This document shows positions 12,451-23,569 of a stretch of 64,000 bases of DNA, piece by piece. Each line of letters opens with the position of its first letter. Within the stretch, counting starts at the first letter, position 1. The DNA is from Adiantum capillus-veneris (Eukaryota > Streptophyta > Polypodiopsida > Polypodiales > Pteridaceae), in the NCBI GenBank assembly GCA_014529385.2, contig CM043946.1, positions 33,806,558 through 33,870,557 of the forward strand, read 5' to 3'. Under the pieces are notes generated by a model that saw only the letters and a list, made by a program, of their open reading frames with translations, ran no database searches and had not been told where the DNA came from. A program made the position numbers and the translations under genes.

Positions 12451-13485
12451 AATGCATCATACTTTAGCGGTGCCAATGTGCATCAGCAAATGAAAAGGTT
12501 TGCATCTGGCTATCTTCCTTAGGCATTCACAATGATAGCATATATATAGTTCAAATTAAAAGCATGCGCGTCTTCACAAAATCAGGAGCAATGAGTGTGC
12601 TCCTCATTAGGGGCACTAGAAGATGGAAAGGGGTGTAGGGAGACATTGTAGCATAATCTAATCGCAACCCACACAAAATTATCAAATCCGTGGATCGACA
12701 ACGTGGCTAGGGTATGGAAGCACCGGATGAATAGGACTAGAGGATTCAAGAGATCAACTCTCCAATGTAAGTAGAGATTAGCCATTGCAAGACTAACTCT
12801 AATCATTCTCTAATCACTAATTTAACAACTCCTACATGCATCAAGCCCACCAAAGTCCCCGACTTGCCATAGATTAGAAACCCCAAGCACACTAATGATA
12901 AGCACACACTAATTACCACATGTCAATTACGACACTTCATTAATAGCTACACACACAAGGTGAATGGTGCTAGAGCTTCATAAAACCTATCTACACACAA
13001 GCAAAGAATAGGGTACACACACAAATTACAAGATTGAGACCCAACTTAATCAACCTAATTTGTGATGCTAAATATCGCAAATCAATTGCTCGTAGAGAGA
13101 TAAGAGTGGTTATTAGCAAGAAGTACATACATCTCTCAAATCTAGAATAATGAAAGTGTAATACTACTTCATGACAAGATGAAATGTAGAGAAGAAGAGA
13201 CTAATGAGAAAATAAGGATTAGATTAATCAAGAAGAGCTTACTCTAATTACAATGGCTAGCACTAGCCTCTCAAGCATAGACATTAAGCTCAAGGCTAAG
13301 CCAAAGAGTGAACACTCTAGAGACTTTCACCCACAATCCCTTCTACTATGGGTTTAAACTTGAGCCCTCAAACTACCATATACAACTTTGGAACTCCAAG
13401 TGAGCCCAAGCCTTATACAAAGTGAGTGGAAATATTATGCACAACCATAGATATCTCCCGCTTGATGCATATTCGTGTAGCCTGT
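12451..13485 (-). mobile_element. Interrupted LTR of element K (outer part)
   Basis: Element K shows a polypurine tract at 17532-17544 and an LTR start (TGTTAGC on the minus strand) at 17531. After 17 bp the LTR is interrupted by E1, whose 5-bp target duplication is at 13481-13485 and 17510-17514. The LTR therefore continues here. The sequence is noncoding, with T-rich stretches on the minus strand. The far end of the LTR was not identified, so the left coordinate is approximate. Confidence 0.45.
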
Positions 13486-13921
13486 TGTTATAGGGGTTAT
13501 CTAAAAGCATTGCAATTACATTCTTCACCCACAACATCCATGAAACATGAAGATAACCTCCATAACAATGTTCAAAACGCTTTCAGACTCATTCAGAATG
13601 TAAACAGAATTACAGGTAACACACAGGAAACATTCAGGGCATTAACCAACATCCTGCTTCATCTTCATCATCATTCCGTGTTACAGAACAACATTTCGCC
13701 CCCACAAGGCGTCCAAAAATGAGGGTACTTACAAGCCAAAAGTCGCATCCCTTAAAACATGCCTTTTAAAGTTTCAGACATCAATCAGAACTCTGATTAG
13801 TCCATCAGTTCTTTGAATGCATCCTAATCACTACCTGACAGTTTACTGATTGCCCATTACATAAATATCCTTCTTTACTAACTTAACTAGGTAACTTGTG
13901 GTCAAGGTCCCCCCTTTTACA
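13486..13921 (-). repeat. E1 3' LTR
   Basis: 436-bp LTR with TG...CA ends, lying downstream of the protease frame on the coding strand. It pairs with 17073-17509. Confidence 0.92.
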
Positions 13922-13940
13922 CCTGGCACACCCGGTGGCA

Positions 13941-14423
13941 TCAAAAAGTTACTTTTTGAGGACTTGAACCCACAGTTCCCTTTACTCTTTGCACTGCATC
14001 TTCATCCACTTCAGTTGCCATATTAATACTCTCTGCATGTAACGGTCTGCAATTAGGTGGTAAAACTTCACTAGCCACCATCTTCATTCGAACTTTCTTC
14101 TTTCCTTGCTTTAACACAATACTATCAGCTCCCCAATGTTGCTTCACTTTGGCCGCCCTTAGCCAAGGTCGTCCTAGAATCATAGGATAGCTTTGAGTCG
14201 ATGCCTCCAACTTCAGCACCACAAAATTAACAGGGAATTGAAGACCTCCTATCTCAATTCGTTTATTTTGAACAATTCCTAATGGCTGAACTCTCCACTG
14301 ATCTGCCATCTTGACTTGAAAAGGAGCCGGGTCCCATTTCACAATTCCAAGTTGCTTGCAAGTAGCTTCAGGTAGCACATTTACTCCTGATCCTCCATCA
14401 ACAGTACTCCATACATAGAACAT
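13941..14423 (-). pseudogene. E1 aspartic protease (retropepsin) domain
   Basis: The frame contains the retropepsin active-site stretch DGGSGVNVLPEATCKQLG. Here the usual D-(S/T)-G is D-G-G-S-G, a variant often seen in plant gypsy proteases. A later conserved segment, MILGRPWLR, corresponds to the ILG motif. Retropepsin cleaves the Gag and Gag-Pol polyproteins. The frame is offset from the upstream Gag frame near 14400, so a frameshift, programmed or mutational, separates them. It stops at 13941, only 20 bp from the 3' LTR, so no further pol domains were ever present in this copy. Confidence 0.8.
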
Positions 14424-16662
14424 TGCTCCATAGTCACACCAATCACTGGCACTTTATAATCCACATCAACAGGTTCATTAGAGATAACTTCAGCCTCTTG
14501 ACTCAGAATTTCTTCTCCCCAAGCTTTAATCTGCTCCACAGAGAATCCATACTCTTGAGCTAGCCTTTGCATAAACTGATGGGCAAAATTGGGAACCAAG
14601 CTTAATATTTTCCTCAAACTCAGTTGATTTGGAGCATCCATTAAAGTTTCAAAGAATTCATCTGTCAAAGTAATCATCGCCTTTGCAGGTACAGATTGGC
14701 TTTGTTCAGGAGCTTGACAAGAACCTGAATGTTGTCCAATAACATCTGTTTTTTGAACCATGTCCGCTTGCTTCTGGACCTTGCGACCGCCTTGTTTTTG
14801 TTGTACCCTGTTAATTTCTTTCATCACTCCTTTTCTTACTTGATCCTGTTCTCCCCAATTAATAGGGTATTTTTCCTTTCCTTTCTCACTCTGCTTTGTT
14901 GTCTCTCCTTTTACTCCCGATCTTGTCACCACCATTGACTCAGATGCTTTATCCTTTTGGTCTGTATTATTTGCATTCACACACTTTGTACAGTCACATT
15001 GAAAATGATGAACATCATATACCTGACCTTCCCGTGGAATTTTTGCTTGCAGATTGCTATCAGAACTTCGTTCAGGTATTGCTTCATTCATCCATTTCTT
15101 TGATGTCCCCACATCCATTTCCTCCAAAATCACTGCATTCAGCTTCCCAGGAGGTTGTTGTGAAGGCGCCGCTTTATTGGGTATCGAATAAGTGGAATAC
15201 CTCTTTCGGTACGATGTTGGCACCACAAAGAGCAATCAGGACCCTGTCTGTGCCCTGAAACTCCACAATAAGTACATGGGGAATTTGCATTAGTTGCCTG
15301 AAAATTATGATTTCCCTGATTCATCCAACCGCCTTGGTTTCTAAATCTTTGTTTTTGTCCTCTATTATTCCAGTTCCTGAAATTAACCGGCCTTGGTTGA
15401 TTGCCACCTATGCCCACTTCATTCACTGCCGATGCTTGCATTTTTTGCTTCAGATGCTCGGGTATCCGTCCTCTAAAATTAGGGTTATACCAACACCTAT
15501 CATCCGAATGTCCAAATATCTGACAAATTGTACAATAAGGCCTTTCTGGCATCCCCAACTTTGTCAAACCCATAGTTTTCAATTGAGCAGAAATCCGTCG
15601 ATCAATTTCATCCTGTTCAACATCAACTTTGTCCTTTCCTTTTCTTTTCTTTGCTTTATCTTTCTCCTTCTTGGAGTCCTTCTTCTTCTTTTTCTTACTC
15701 TTCTTCTTTTTCTTCTTTGGCCCTGACCAATCATTGTCCTCATCATCAGAGGAGTCATCAATCTCATCCTCTTCCTGATCACTGTCTGAATCTGAATCAT
15801 CCTTCTTAGATGTCTTCTTTTTCTTATCTAGACTTCCGTATCTCCGCTCTGCTCGAGTAGCTGCTTCTACCAACTCATTAAAGTCAGATGCCGCTGCAAT
15901 TACTCCTCGTCCTGCCACCAAACTCCTTAGTTCAGAATTCAGTCCATGACAGAAATAATCACCCATCTGTTCCCAAGATGGTCTCTGAGCAGGAAGAAGT
16001 CTTAATCTTTCTAATCTTAATCAGGACATCTTCAGGTGTCTTCTCGGTTCTGAATTGTGTCAAGAACCTGTTCAGCAGATTTTCATAATCCACAAATGCA
16101 TTGATTCCATACTGCATAAACCACGTCATGGCCTTCTCTTCAAGGGTAGCAGCAAAATGCTCTTTTTTGGTATCATCATTGTGAAGTACCTCATACCCAC
16201 TTGCTCTCCATCTCTGCTCAGCTGTGCAACATGGCTGTCAGCATCCTGCTTGGATTTTCCGCTGAATTTAGCCACCCCAATTCTTGGGTGTTGTGGTGGT
16301 TGAGCCATTGGGATCTGTGTTGGTACTTGTAGTTGATTAATTCATCGCAATGGATCAAATGGTAACAAAGTTCCTCCTTGGAATAATTGCCTTCTCGGTC
16401 GTAGTGCTTGACTGAAAGCCAATGCCCCAACAAATCGATGTAAAGGTGCTAAATCAGAGACCTCATCTGGAATTTCATCAAGGTCCTCGGTGCCTCCTGA
16501 AGGTGTACTAACCAGGCTGTCAGGGGTGGGTATTTCCTCTTCCTCCTGATCTTCACCTGTGTCTTCTTCTTCAGTGGCTTCCCTGGCCTGAGTATTTTGT
16601 CTTCGCGAACGTGTCCAATACGAATATTCTGGGGGCGTTGGACTGCTTTCTTTACTAGTCAT
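14424..16662 (-). pseudogene. E1 Gag polyprotein, frameshifted
   Basis: Starting at 16662, the N-terminus (MTSKESSPTPPEYSYW) is followed by an acidic stretch. A capsid-type retrotransposon Gag segment is readable around 16000-16150 (AMTWFMQYGINAFVDYENLL). Between 15966 and 15139 come a Lys/Asp-rich linker and two zinc knuckles, CTICQIFGHSDDRC (CX2CX4HX4C) and CTYCGVSGHRQGPDC (CX2CX4HX5C). A further spacer frame (15235-14381) with a CDCTKC motif leads to the protease. Gag assembles the particle and binds RNA. At least three frameshifts (near 16310, 16000 and 15200) make this copy defective. The order capsid, zinc knuckles, protease is normal for Ty3/gypsy. Confidence 0.8.
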
Positions 16663-17072
16663 CCATCAATTGCTTCTTAACACTTTTTCAGTCGCCTGAT
16701 AACAATCTTCTCCCGAATCTCATGATATTCTTTCACCAACTGTGGGTCTAAATAACTCCAGCATAATGGCATTTTGCAGCCTCCAAAAGGTACCAGAAAC
16801 TCAAGATAACGCTGAACTTTCAAACAAATAACCTACTGCAATTCTATTGGCAGTTTCCTGTAATATTCCTGCAGGAAGACATTGTTGTACTCCTTTTGTT
16901 CCTCCTCTGATGTCTGCCAATTTCCAAACTGATGCAGCAAGTCACCCTGTTCGCTCTCTGACATGCCTTAGCGTCCCATTTGCGCACCACGAACAAAGGT
17001 TTAACCGGCGCTTCTTGCAGAAACACTGTTTGGGTACAATGCTTCAATTCAAGGTTTTGCAGGATCTCCAAG

Positions 17073-17509
17073 TGTTATAGGGATTATCTAAAAGCATTGC
17101 AATTACATTCTTCACCCACAACATCCATGAAACATGAAGATAACCTCCATAACAATGTTCGAAATGCTTTCAGACTCATTCAGAATGTAAACAGAATTAC
17201 AGGTAACACACAGGAAACATTCAGGGCATTAACCAACATCCTGCTTCATCTTCATCATCATTACCGTGTTACAGAACAACATTTCGCCCCCACAAGGCGT
17301 CCTAAAATGAGGGTAGTTACAAGCCAAAAGTCGCATCCCTTAAAACATGCCTTTTAAAGTTTCAGACATCAATCAAAACTTTGATTAGTCCATCAGTTCT
17401 CTGAATGCATCCTGATCACTACCTGACAGTTTACTGATTGCCCATTACATAAATATCCTTCTTTACTAACTTAACTAGGTAACTTGTGGTCAAGGTCCCC
17501 CCTTTTACA
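17073..17509 (-). repeat. E1 5' LTR
   Basis: 437-bp LTR, about 98% identical to 13486-13921. The target duplication CCTGT follows at 17510-17514. Confidence 0.92.
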
Positions 17510-17514
17510 CCTGT

Positions 17515-17544
17515 GTTAGCCGCTGCTAACATTCCCCCCTTCCT
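17515..17544 (-). mobile_element. Element K: LTR start and polypurine tract
   Basis: On the minus strand the polypurine tract aggaaggggggaa (17532-17544) is followed by TGTTAGCAGCGGCTAAC (17531 leftwards). This is an LTR start that is itself a near-palindrome. E1 interrupts the LTR immediately after. The same tract precedes an LTR start at 61402 (element H), and a close version precedes 63423. These probably belong to related families. Confidence 0.6.
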
Positions 17545-19608
17545 AATTTGGCACACGTCCTAGTGTACTGATGAAGCAAGACACGGTTACATGGTAGAAA
17601 GCAAGTCCATGGAAGAAATGTTGAGCTGCAAAACATAAGAACAAGTAATGAGCATCAAAGGCTAGCAAGGATAAATCAATCATGAAGTATAGTGAATAAT
17701 CATGCAAAGTGAATTTTGTTCTTCTAAAAGATGGGTGAATCATAGTCAAAAACTAGACAACATAAAGCAAAAAAAACACTCAAACTATCATGAAGATTAA
17801 ACCACGTGAAATTTCAGTTTTATGCATGAAACACTTGAAATCATTTATGACCCTAGGCTAATGCAAGTTCATAAACCTACTAGCCTAAAAAGCATGTGAA
17901 CAATATTAACAAATCATTCAAGTCTATCATGTCTACGGGCTATAAAAAAGCTCCTAATCTAATAGTAAATTGTCAAAGCTTTTTGAAGCTCATGGAAGTT
18001 TTGTTTTTGTCATTCGTTGAAAAAAGTAAAACACAATACAAGGCTACCACCCCAAGGCAACTCTCGGCTCCTTGAACCGTCAAGCAGGTGTTCCAAAAGC
18101 GTACTAGTCTACCAAGGTGACGGTTTTAGGGCCTTGACCAAGCAAGCCAAGGTGATTCCCCTTGCCTGCCAAGTGCCAATAAGGTGCTAGGCCTCACATG
18201 GGCACAACATAACATAGAGATTTTTCTTTTCATGTGTCTAGTAGCATTTTTGCTACTTTTTCTTGACAATTTTTTGCTTCATTGATTCATTTTTTGGCAC
18301 TTTTTTATTGCTTCCAACATAAGATGTTTATGGCAATTGGACTAAAGAAACTAAAGCCTAATCATATCCCCAGGTCAGGTTAAAAATGAATGGAGTATTA
18401 AGACCATCACTAAGAGTCTAGGACTAATGAGAAATGAATCTACATTAACCTAAAGTCAAGGACAATTACCTATGATTAGCACACATAAAACCTAATTTTT
18501 TGACGAGTTAATTTTCATAAAGCAAAGTGTTGAAACTTTAGGATGCCTAGCTTTCGAACATGAAAGAACCATAGCTTTAAAAGCAAAAATTACTTAAGCC
18601 AAGCATAGAGAATGAAGAGATGAGAAGAGCAAAATCATAAAAGGATTACACCTATTCAAGCTCTTTTGAGCATCCTTGAGCAAGCATCCCCTTTGTGTAG
18701 AGAAGCCTCTTGATCCTTTCTATTTGCAAAATAAGCTTTTTGAAGCTAAGTGTAAACACAAGCTACAAAAGCCATTTATTGAAAGCCACACAAACAAACA
18801 TTAATGAAAACCTAAAGCTAGGATCTTGCATACCCGAATTTGCCAAAGGGAAAAAACCCAAGGGAAAAAAGTGCCTTTGGATATGCACATGATTCTCTTT
18901 GATAGCAAATTTATGCATACATAACAACCATGAGAGATAAAATGAGCTTCTACATAAGCCAATTTTATAATTTTTACAATCTCTCATGCATGATTCAAAA
19001 TTGATTAGTTTCTAGCTCAATCGAAATATGGAATTTAAAATAAGCCAAGAGCTGAAAATAATGCAATTTTGATGAAATGAAGTGGCTCTCAATAGCCAAA
19101 TTTTACAATTTAAAAGCTCCAAACAAGTTGGCTAACAACTAGCTCAGCCAAAATTTTCAATTTAAGAGCAATCTATGAGCTAGAGATGACTGCAACTTGT
19201 TGAAATGAAAATGAATGGCTCTCAATAGCCAAATTTTGTACTTGAAAGCTCTCAAAAAAATTTCTACACTAGCTGCTTGAATGAAAACATTTTCACTTTA
19301 GACCAAGCTATGAGCTAGCATATATACCACTTTTAATCCAAAGAATTGGAATGGCTCTCAATAGCCAAGTTTTGCAATATTTTGCAATGATGACTCCCAA
19401 TTTGGATCAATGAAAGTACACTTCACCCACATCCCTTCACAATAAATCACAATGTCAGTGTAAGAAAGCATTTGTAAATTCATCTCACAAGCCAAAATCG
19501 TCAACCATAACCTCAAAATGCTCTCTTTTGGCCATCAAACAAGCTTAATTTTAGTGCTTTACAATGATTTTTTATTCAATTCAAGCACTAAAATGTACAA
19601 GCAATATA
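17545..19608 (-). other. Long noncoding region upstream of the K 3' LTR
   Basis: About 2 kb without a recognisable frame precedes the K polypurine tract. It contains a degenerate tandem repeat at about 18950-19400. A long noncoding, repeat-bearing spacer between pol and the 3' LTR is typical of Tat-lineage gypsy elements (Ogre, Retand type). That assignment is inference, because the pol region of K is not in the window. Confidence 0.45.
18950..19400. repeat. Degenerate tandem repeat, period about 135 bp
   Basis: The landmark tggctctcaatagccaa occurs at 19083, 19216 and 19352. A more diverged version (gagcttctacataagccaa) lies near 18950. Each is followed by a TTTT...acaatt-like block and, where readable, by gctagc or gagct words. 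Units are well diverged. Confidence 0.75.
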
Positions 19609-19885
19609 AAGGGCACTCTTCTCCTTGCTCTCCTCCTCCACCACATTAAAAAATGACCCCAAAAATGGAAAAAAGGACCCTATATGGGGCATTTTCAACC
19701 TTTTTAGCATGTATTTTTCCCGCTAGAAGAAGTGTCCTCTTTGCCATCTTTGAACCACTTGAGAATTCTCCCCTTCTATTCCTGTCATTGCCCGCTTTCT
19801 TGGACGCGTGTGAGCCTTCTCTTGAGCCCTAGGGGGATGTCACGATGTTGTGACAACCCCTTGGGTTACTCCACCTCAATAAATA
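19609..19885 (+). repeat. Dispersed repeat, copy 2
   Basis: Diverged copy of 9957-10230, sharing ggcactcttctcctt, ccctatatggggcattttcaacctt, tgagccttctc and tgtgacaaccccttgggtta. It abuts the truncated left LTR of E2, which suggests the E2 end was lost by a deletion or recombination reaching into this repeat. Confidence 0.8.
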
Positions 19886-19888
19886 ATA

Positions 19889-21229
19889 ACAAAAATAACT
19901 TTTCCAATTTCTCATGAGTTGCCGCTACCCGCGGACTTTCTCTATCTAGCCAGCAAGGCCTTTGCAAAGGATTTATTTGCTAACCGCGGATTGCACAACC
20001 TTCTTATCTCGCTAGCCGCGAGGCATCTTGCTAACCGCGGGGAACAAAAGAGAGCCGATAACCTCAGCTTAATCTCCGCTAACCGCAGAATCTTCTCACT
20101 ATCCACGAGAACAAAATATATTCTTTCAAAAATTCTTCTCTTTAAATGATTCTTCAACATAATCAATCAATTCTTCATATCAATCAGAATCCACTTATCA
20201 AACAATAACAATTTATTAAGAAATAACAACAATTCAACAAAAGTGACAATATATCAAACAGTTTTTTTACTAATCTATGAAAACATATGCTTGTTTCTTG
20301 TGATAGAAACACGTTTCTCGGACAGTTTAAGGGGTTTCCTATGCTTAGCTTCCCAAGTCAAACATGAATAGGAATAGAATTATAAATTTGTCTTACCGGA
20401 TTTGGAGCACGTGCGGCTAACTCCTGTGCTGGAGGTTGAACGGCTTCGATTTCTTCTTCGGTTGATGTTTCGCATGAGACACGTTTGGAGTAGACACCTT
20501 TCTTCCCAGCTTCCTTGGTGGTGCAACGGCATGGGAGTCCTTAGAACTTCACGTTACACGCTTCGGCGCCATAGCTTCGGAATAGAGAAAAGAAAAGCGT
20601 GTTTTTTGAGAGAGAGAGTGTGTTCACAAATCGGGAGACGGCACGTTGACGATTGGAGATGGAGATGGCTTGAAGGTGAGAGGTTAAGGAAGAGAGGCTT
20701 CTTCCGGCGCGTCCTTGCAAGAGAGGTTCCGCTTCTATGGATATGTGTGTTTAAAGTGAGAGGAGAAGGGTCCTTTATATAGGCATAGGGGGGTGCTAAG
20801 AATACTAAGAGGGTTTCAAGAATAGGAGAAAAGCTCGCGCGTCGTCGCGGCTCTAAAAATATCTATATATGTATATTTTTTAAAAAAAAATTGACGTTTT
20901 CGAATCTTATGCGCAATTTTTAAAAAGCTCTACACTTACAAGTTCCCATTTTATCTTGAGAGAGAGAAAGAAAGAAGTATCCTAATTTTGACTCATCTCT
21001 CTTTCTTTCCTAAAAATACTATCTCTAAGTTTTTTCTCCACACATAGATTAGGTTCCCACCTAAACCTGTTGTTCCACATAAAGAAAGATCATAAATAAA
21101 TAGATTCTGAACCCGATTTTCAATCCGATTGCTCTGATAAACTTATGATGACTCACAAAATTGAGAATCTCAATTACTTTGCAAAAATAACTGAAATGAC
21201 TTATATGGATAAATGTTGGGTACATTACA
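19889..21229 (-). repeat. E2 3' LTR, truncated
   Basis: Aligns through its whole length with 23332-24713. It starts on the minus strand at 21229 with TGTAATGTACCC. The part corresponding to 22695-23331 is missing, and the sequence switches abruptly to another repeat at about 19885. Confidence 0.9.
19924..20110. repeat. GCTAACCGCGG motif cluster in the E2 3' LTR
   Basis: Degenerate copies of GCTA(A/C)CCGCG lie at 19924, 19979, 20011, 20030 and 20078, with a decayed one near 20098. They form a GC-rich island in AT-rich LTR sequence. The same cluster, with seven copies, is at 23369-23569. Confidence 0.8.
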
Positions 21230-21334
21230 ATCTCCCCAACTTAGGGATTCGAGATGTCCTCATCTCGAGGAAAAGTGAGGATACTCCTACTCTAATTACT
21301 AGCGACCATCATTATGTCAAAAAGAGTGATTTCT

Positions 21335-22122
21335 TTAGTTTGCTTCACTTGCTAATACTGCTCCATTAGTCAGTCGTGGACAAGTGTTCCGATAATGTCC
21401 CAACTCTCCACATTCAAAGCATCGAACATTCAAGTGTCGAGAATCTTGCGCATTAGCGACATAAGCTCTTTGTGGTTGTCCATTGTTGAATCTTTGATTC
21501 TGTCCAATTCTTCTTGTCATCCCTTGCTCTTTCATCAAAGGTTTAGCTTGTAGTAAAGCATCTTTTATAGTGATAGGCTTTAGGTCTTCCAATTGCGAGC
21601 TAATTGGTTCTCTTAAACCTTGGCAAAAGCGAGCTACCTGTTGCTCTATGGTCATTTTGATGGTGCGTAATGTCTAAGCCTTACAAACTTTGAGTAGTAC
21701 TCTTCCAACGATAAACTGTATTGTTTCAAGCTAAAGAACTCATTCATCTTTATCGCTTCATGGGCAGGAGGTAAGTATCTTTCCTTCACCGCTTGTTTGA
21801 TTTTCCACCAACTCTGAGAGTTCTCCAACAATCCCATGTCACGACAATGTTGTTTCCACCATAATTTCACTTCCCCTGAGAGACAAAACATCCCTAATAT
21901 CTCTTGATTTGTAGGTGTGGTCCTTGCAGCAGAGAAGTAATCATCCATAGCTTCAATCCATACTTGTGCATCTTTCTCATTATCACCACCCTCTCCTTTA
22001 AAAGAAGGTGGTTGCATTTGTTTGAGCAACAACTTCTTCTCCTGAATCTCCGTATAAATAGCATCTTTATGAGGGTTTTCCAACATAGAAGTAATTTGAG
22101 GATTCCCCTGAGTGTACATCAA
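21335..22122 (-). pseudogene. E2 Gag (capsid plus zinc knuckle), one frameshift
   Basis: The first frame (22122-21652) holds a plant retrotransposon Gag segment, with PPSFKGEGG, QVWIEAMDDYF, VKLWWKQHC and the downstream YYSKFVRLRHYAP block. The second frame (21655-21335) continues it with RFCQGLREPI and ends with one zinc knuckle, CFECGELGHYRNTC (CX2CX4HX4C). The two frames overlap by 4 bp at 21652-21655, so a single indel separates them; it could be mutational or a frameshift site. The start MMYTQGNPQ is the first Met after the 5' untranslated region. No protease, reverse transcriptase or integrase follows. Gag would package the element RNA, and all enzymes would have to come from elsewhere. 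Confidence 0.8.
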
Positions 22123-22333
22123 TGTTTATAATAACTCAAATCAATAGGGTATTTTTCAAACTTAAACTTATCTAGTCCACTAAAAGCTCAATTGTATGAC
22201 TTAACCAATCATTACTTATCCGATTCATTAAAACCCAATCACATGGCCTAACCAATCTTGACTTAACCAGTCCATCAAACTTAGTCATATGAATTAACCA
22301 ATCATGACTTATCCAATCCGTTCAAAAATCAAC

Positions 22334-22465
22334 CATATGACTTAACCAGTCATGATTATCTCAATCACATGACTTAACCAGTCATGGGTCATCTAATCAC
22401 ATGACTTAACCAGTCATGGCTCATTCAATCCTCTAAAAAACTCACTTTCATGACTTAACCAGTCA
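22334..22465. repeat. Repeated hairpin CATGACT-TAACC-AGTCATG in the E2 leader
   Basis: Copies of the imperfect palindrome catgacttaaccagtcatg lie at about 22337-22353 (atgac...gtcat), 22368-22386, 22400-22418 and 22449-22465 (right arm partly lost). More diverged relatives extend upstream to about 22150. The cluster lies between the primer binding site and the Gag start, in the transcribed leader, where packaging or dimerisation signals would be expected. Confidence 0.8.
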
Positions 22466-22680
22466 AACAATTTCTTTGTAAAAAAACAACTCAATCATCA
22501 AAATGTCACATAAGGGTCTACAAAAGATTTCTCCATGAAAAAACATAGTAGAGGTTTCAACCATAACTATGGTACAAGTCAATCAACATAGTGCAATATC
22601 TCTACGAGTTCGATAATGGGTATAAAAAACCATACACATGAGGAAGCTTCAAGTAGTCAATTTAAATCTTGTTAACCTAA

Positions 22681-22692
22681 GCTCTGATACCA
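22681..22692 (-). other. E2 primer binding site (tRNA-iMet)
   Basis: The minus-strand sequence TGGTATCAGAGC lies 2 nt inside the 5' LTR end. It is complementary to the 3' end of plant initiator methionine tRNA, the common gypsy primer. It defines E2 orientation. Confidence 0.92.
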
Positions 22693-23368
22693 ATTGTGAG
22701 GTCCCCAACCCCGAGAAGATTGGGGCGACTTGATAGATGGCCTTCCTTTATTCTCTTTTTCCATTGAGGGCACCCTACTCTGTTTCCACAAAGTAGAGAT
22801 ACGAGCAAAAGAAGAGAGGAACTCCTCTATCCATCGTTTACGTGGTTATAAGGGTCATACATCACAAGCCAGGTCGATAAATCTAGGATTCTAATGAATC
22901 TGTTTCCTAACATAAAGATGAAATCCCATTGATATATTTAGAATCCATAAACAACGTCTTTTTCCCCACATTTAAGAGGCACGGCCTCCATCCATAAACC
23001 ATAAACACGATAAGAGACTTAATCTAAACTAAATAGTAATCTTGTGTCACGTAAATTTGGGACATCTCGACTCTTGGCACAATGAGTCTCTAAATTCACC
23101 TTTCTTAATAAGAGGGAGTGAAGAGTTTCTCGACTAATCGAGACCACCCATCCTTGACTGGCAACCTGAGCCAGCCCCCACTTTCCACCCCACACTCACA
23201 CTTTTTACCACATTGTTTTACATATAGAAACAGTGTTCCTTAATTAATTCCAAACACAGGTTCTTTTATACAGCCCTTCAAACAATACCAAAACAATTCA
23301 AACAAGGCCTAATGAAGACAGCCCTATTATTCAACAAAAATAACTTTTCCAATTTCTCATGAGTTGCC

Positions 23369-23569
23369 GCTACCCGCGAACTTTCTCTGTCTAACCAACA
23401 AAGACTTTGCAAAGGATTTATTTGCTAACCGCGAATTGCGTAACCTTCCCATCTTGCTAACCGCGTCCCGCTACCCGCGAGGCATCTTGCTAACCGCGGG
23501 GAACAAAAGAGAGCCGATAACCTTAGCTTAATCTATGCTAACCGCGGAATCATTTCGCTACCTGCGAGA
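23369..23569. repeat. GCTA(A/C)CCGCG motif cluster in the E2 5' LTR
   Basis: Seven copies occur in 200 bp: GCTACCCGCGAA, GCTAACCGCGAA, GCTAACCGCGTC, GCTACCCGCGAG, GCTAACCGCGGG, GCTAACCGCGGA and GCTACCTGCGAG. The surrounding sequence diverges more than the motif does. The cluster is in the transcribed part of the LTR if the TATA box at 24257 is used. Confidence 0.85.

Larger units (their letters stand above)
13486..17509 (-). mobile_element. E1: gag-protease-only LTR retrotransposon
   Basis: Two direct repeats of 436-437 bp (13486-13921 and 17073-17509) both start TGTTATAGGG and end TTTTACA in plus coordinates, giving TG...CA ends. They differ at about nine substitutions and one indel, so they are about 98% identical. 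The element is flanked by a perfect 5-bp target duplication, CCTGT (13481-13485 and 17510-17514). The 3.15 kb interior encodes, on the minus strand, a Gag and a retropepsin only; there is no room for reverse transcriptase, RNase H or integrase. This fits a non-autonomous element of the kind called TR-GAG, mobilised by enzymes from another element. Several frameshifts break the coding region. No convincing polypurine tract precedes the 3' LTR, and the primer binding site (a TGG-starting stretch beside 17073) is not assigned to a tRNA. Confidence 0.9.

Noticed and set aside
14729-15726. Plus-strand frames opposite the E1 Gag
   Set aside because: Antisense shadows of a Lys/Asp-rich linker; the Gag motifs and zinc knuckles are on the minus strand.
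22150-22470. CRISPR-like array
   Set aside because: Units are short, unevenly spaced and degenerate, lie in a retroelement leader of a plant genome, and no cas gene is present.
22681-22692. Possible tRNA gene
   Set aside because: Only the 12-base complement of the tRNA-iMet end is present, here and at 48449 and 52695; each lies next to an LTR and is a primer binding site.
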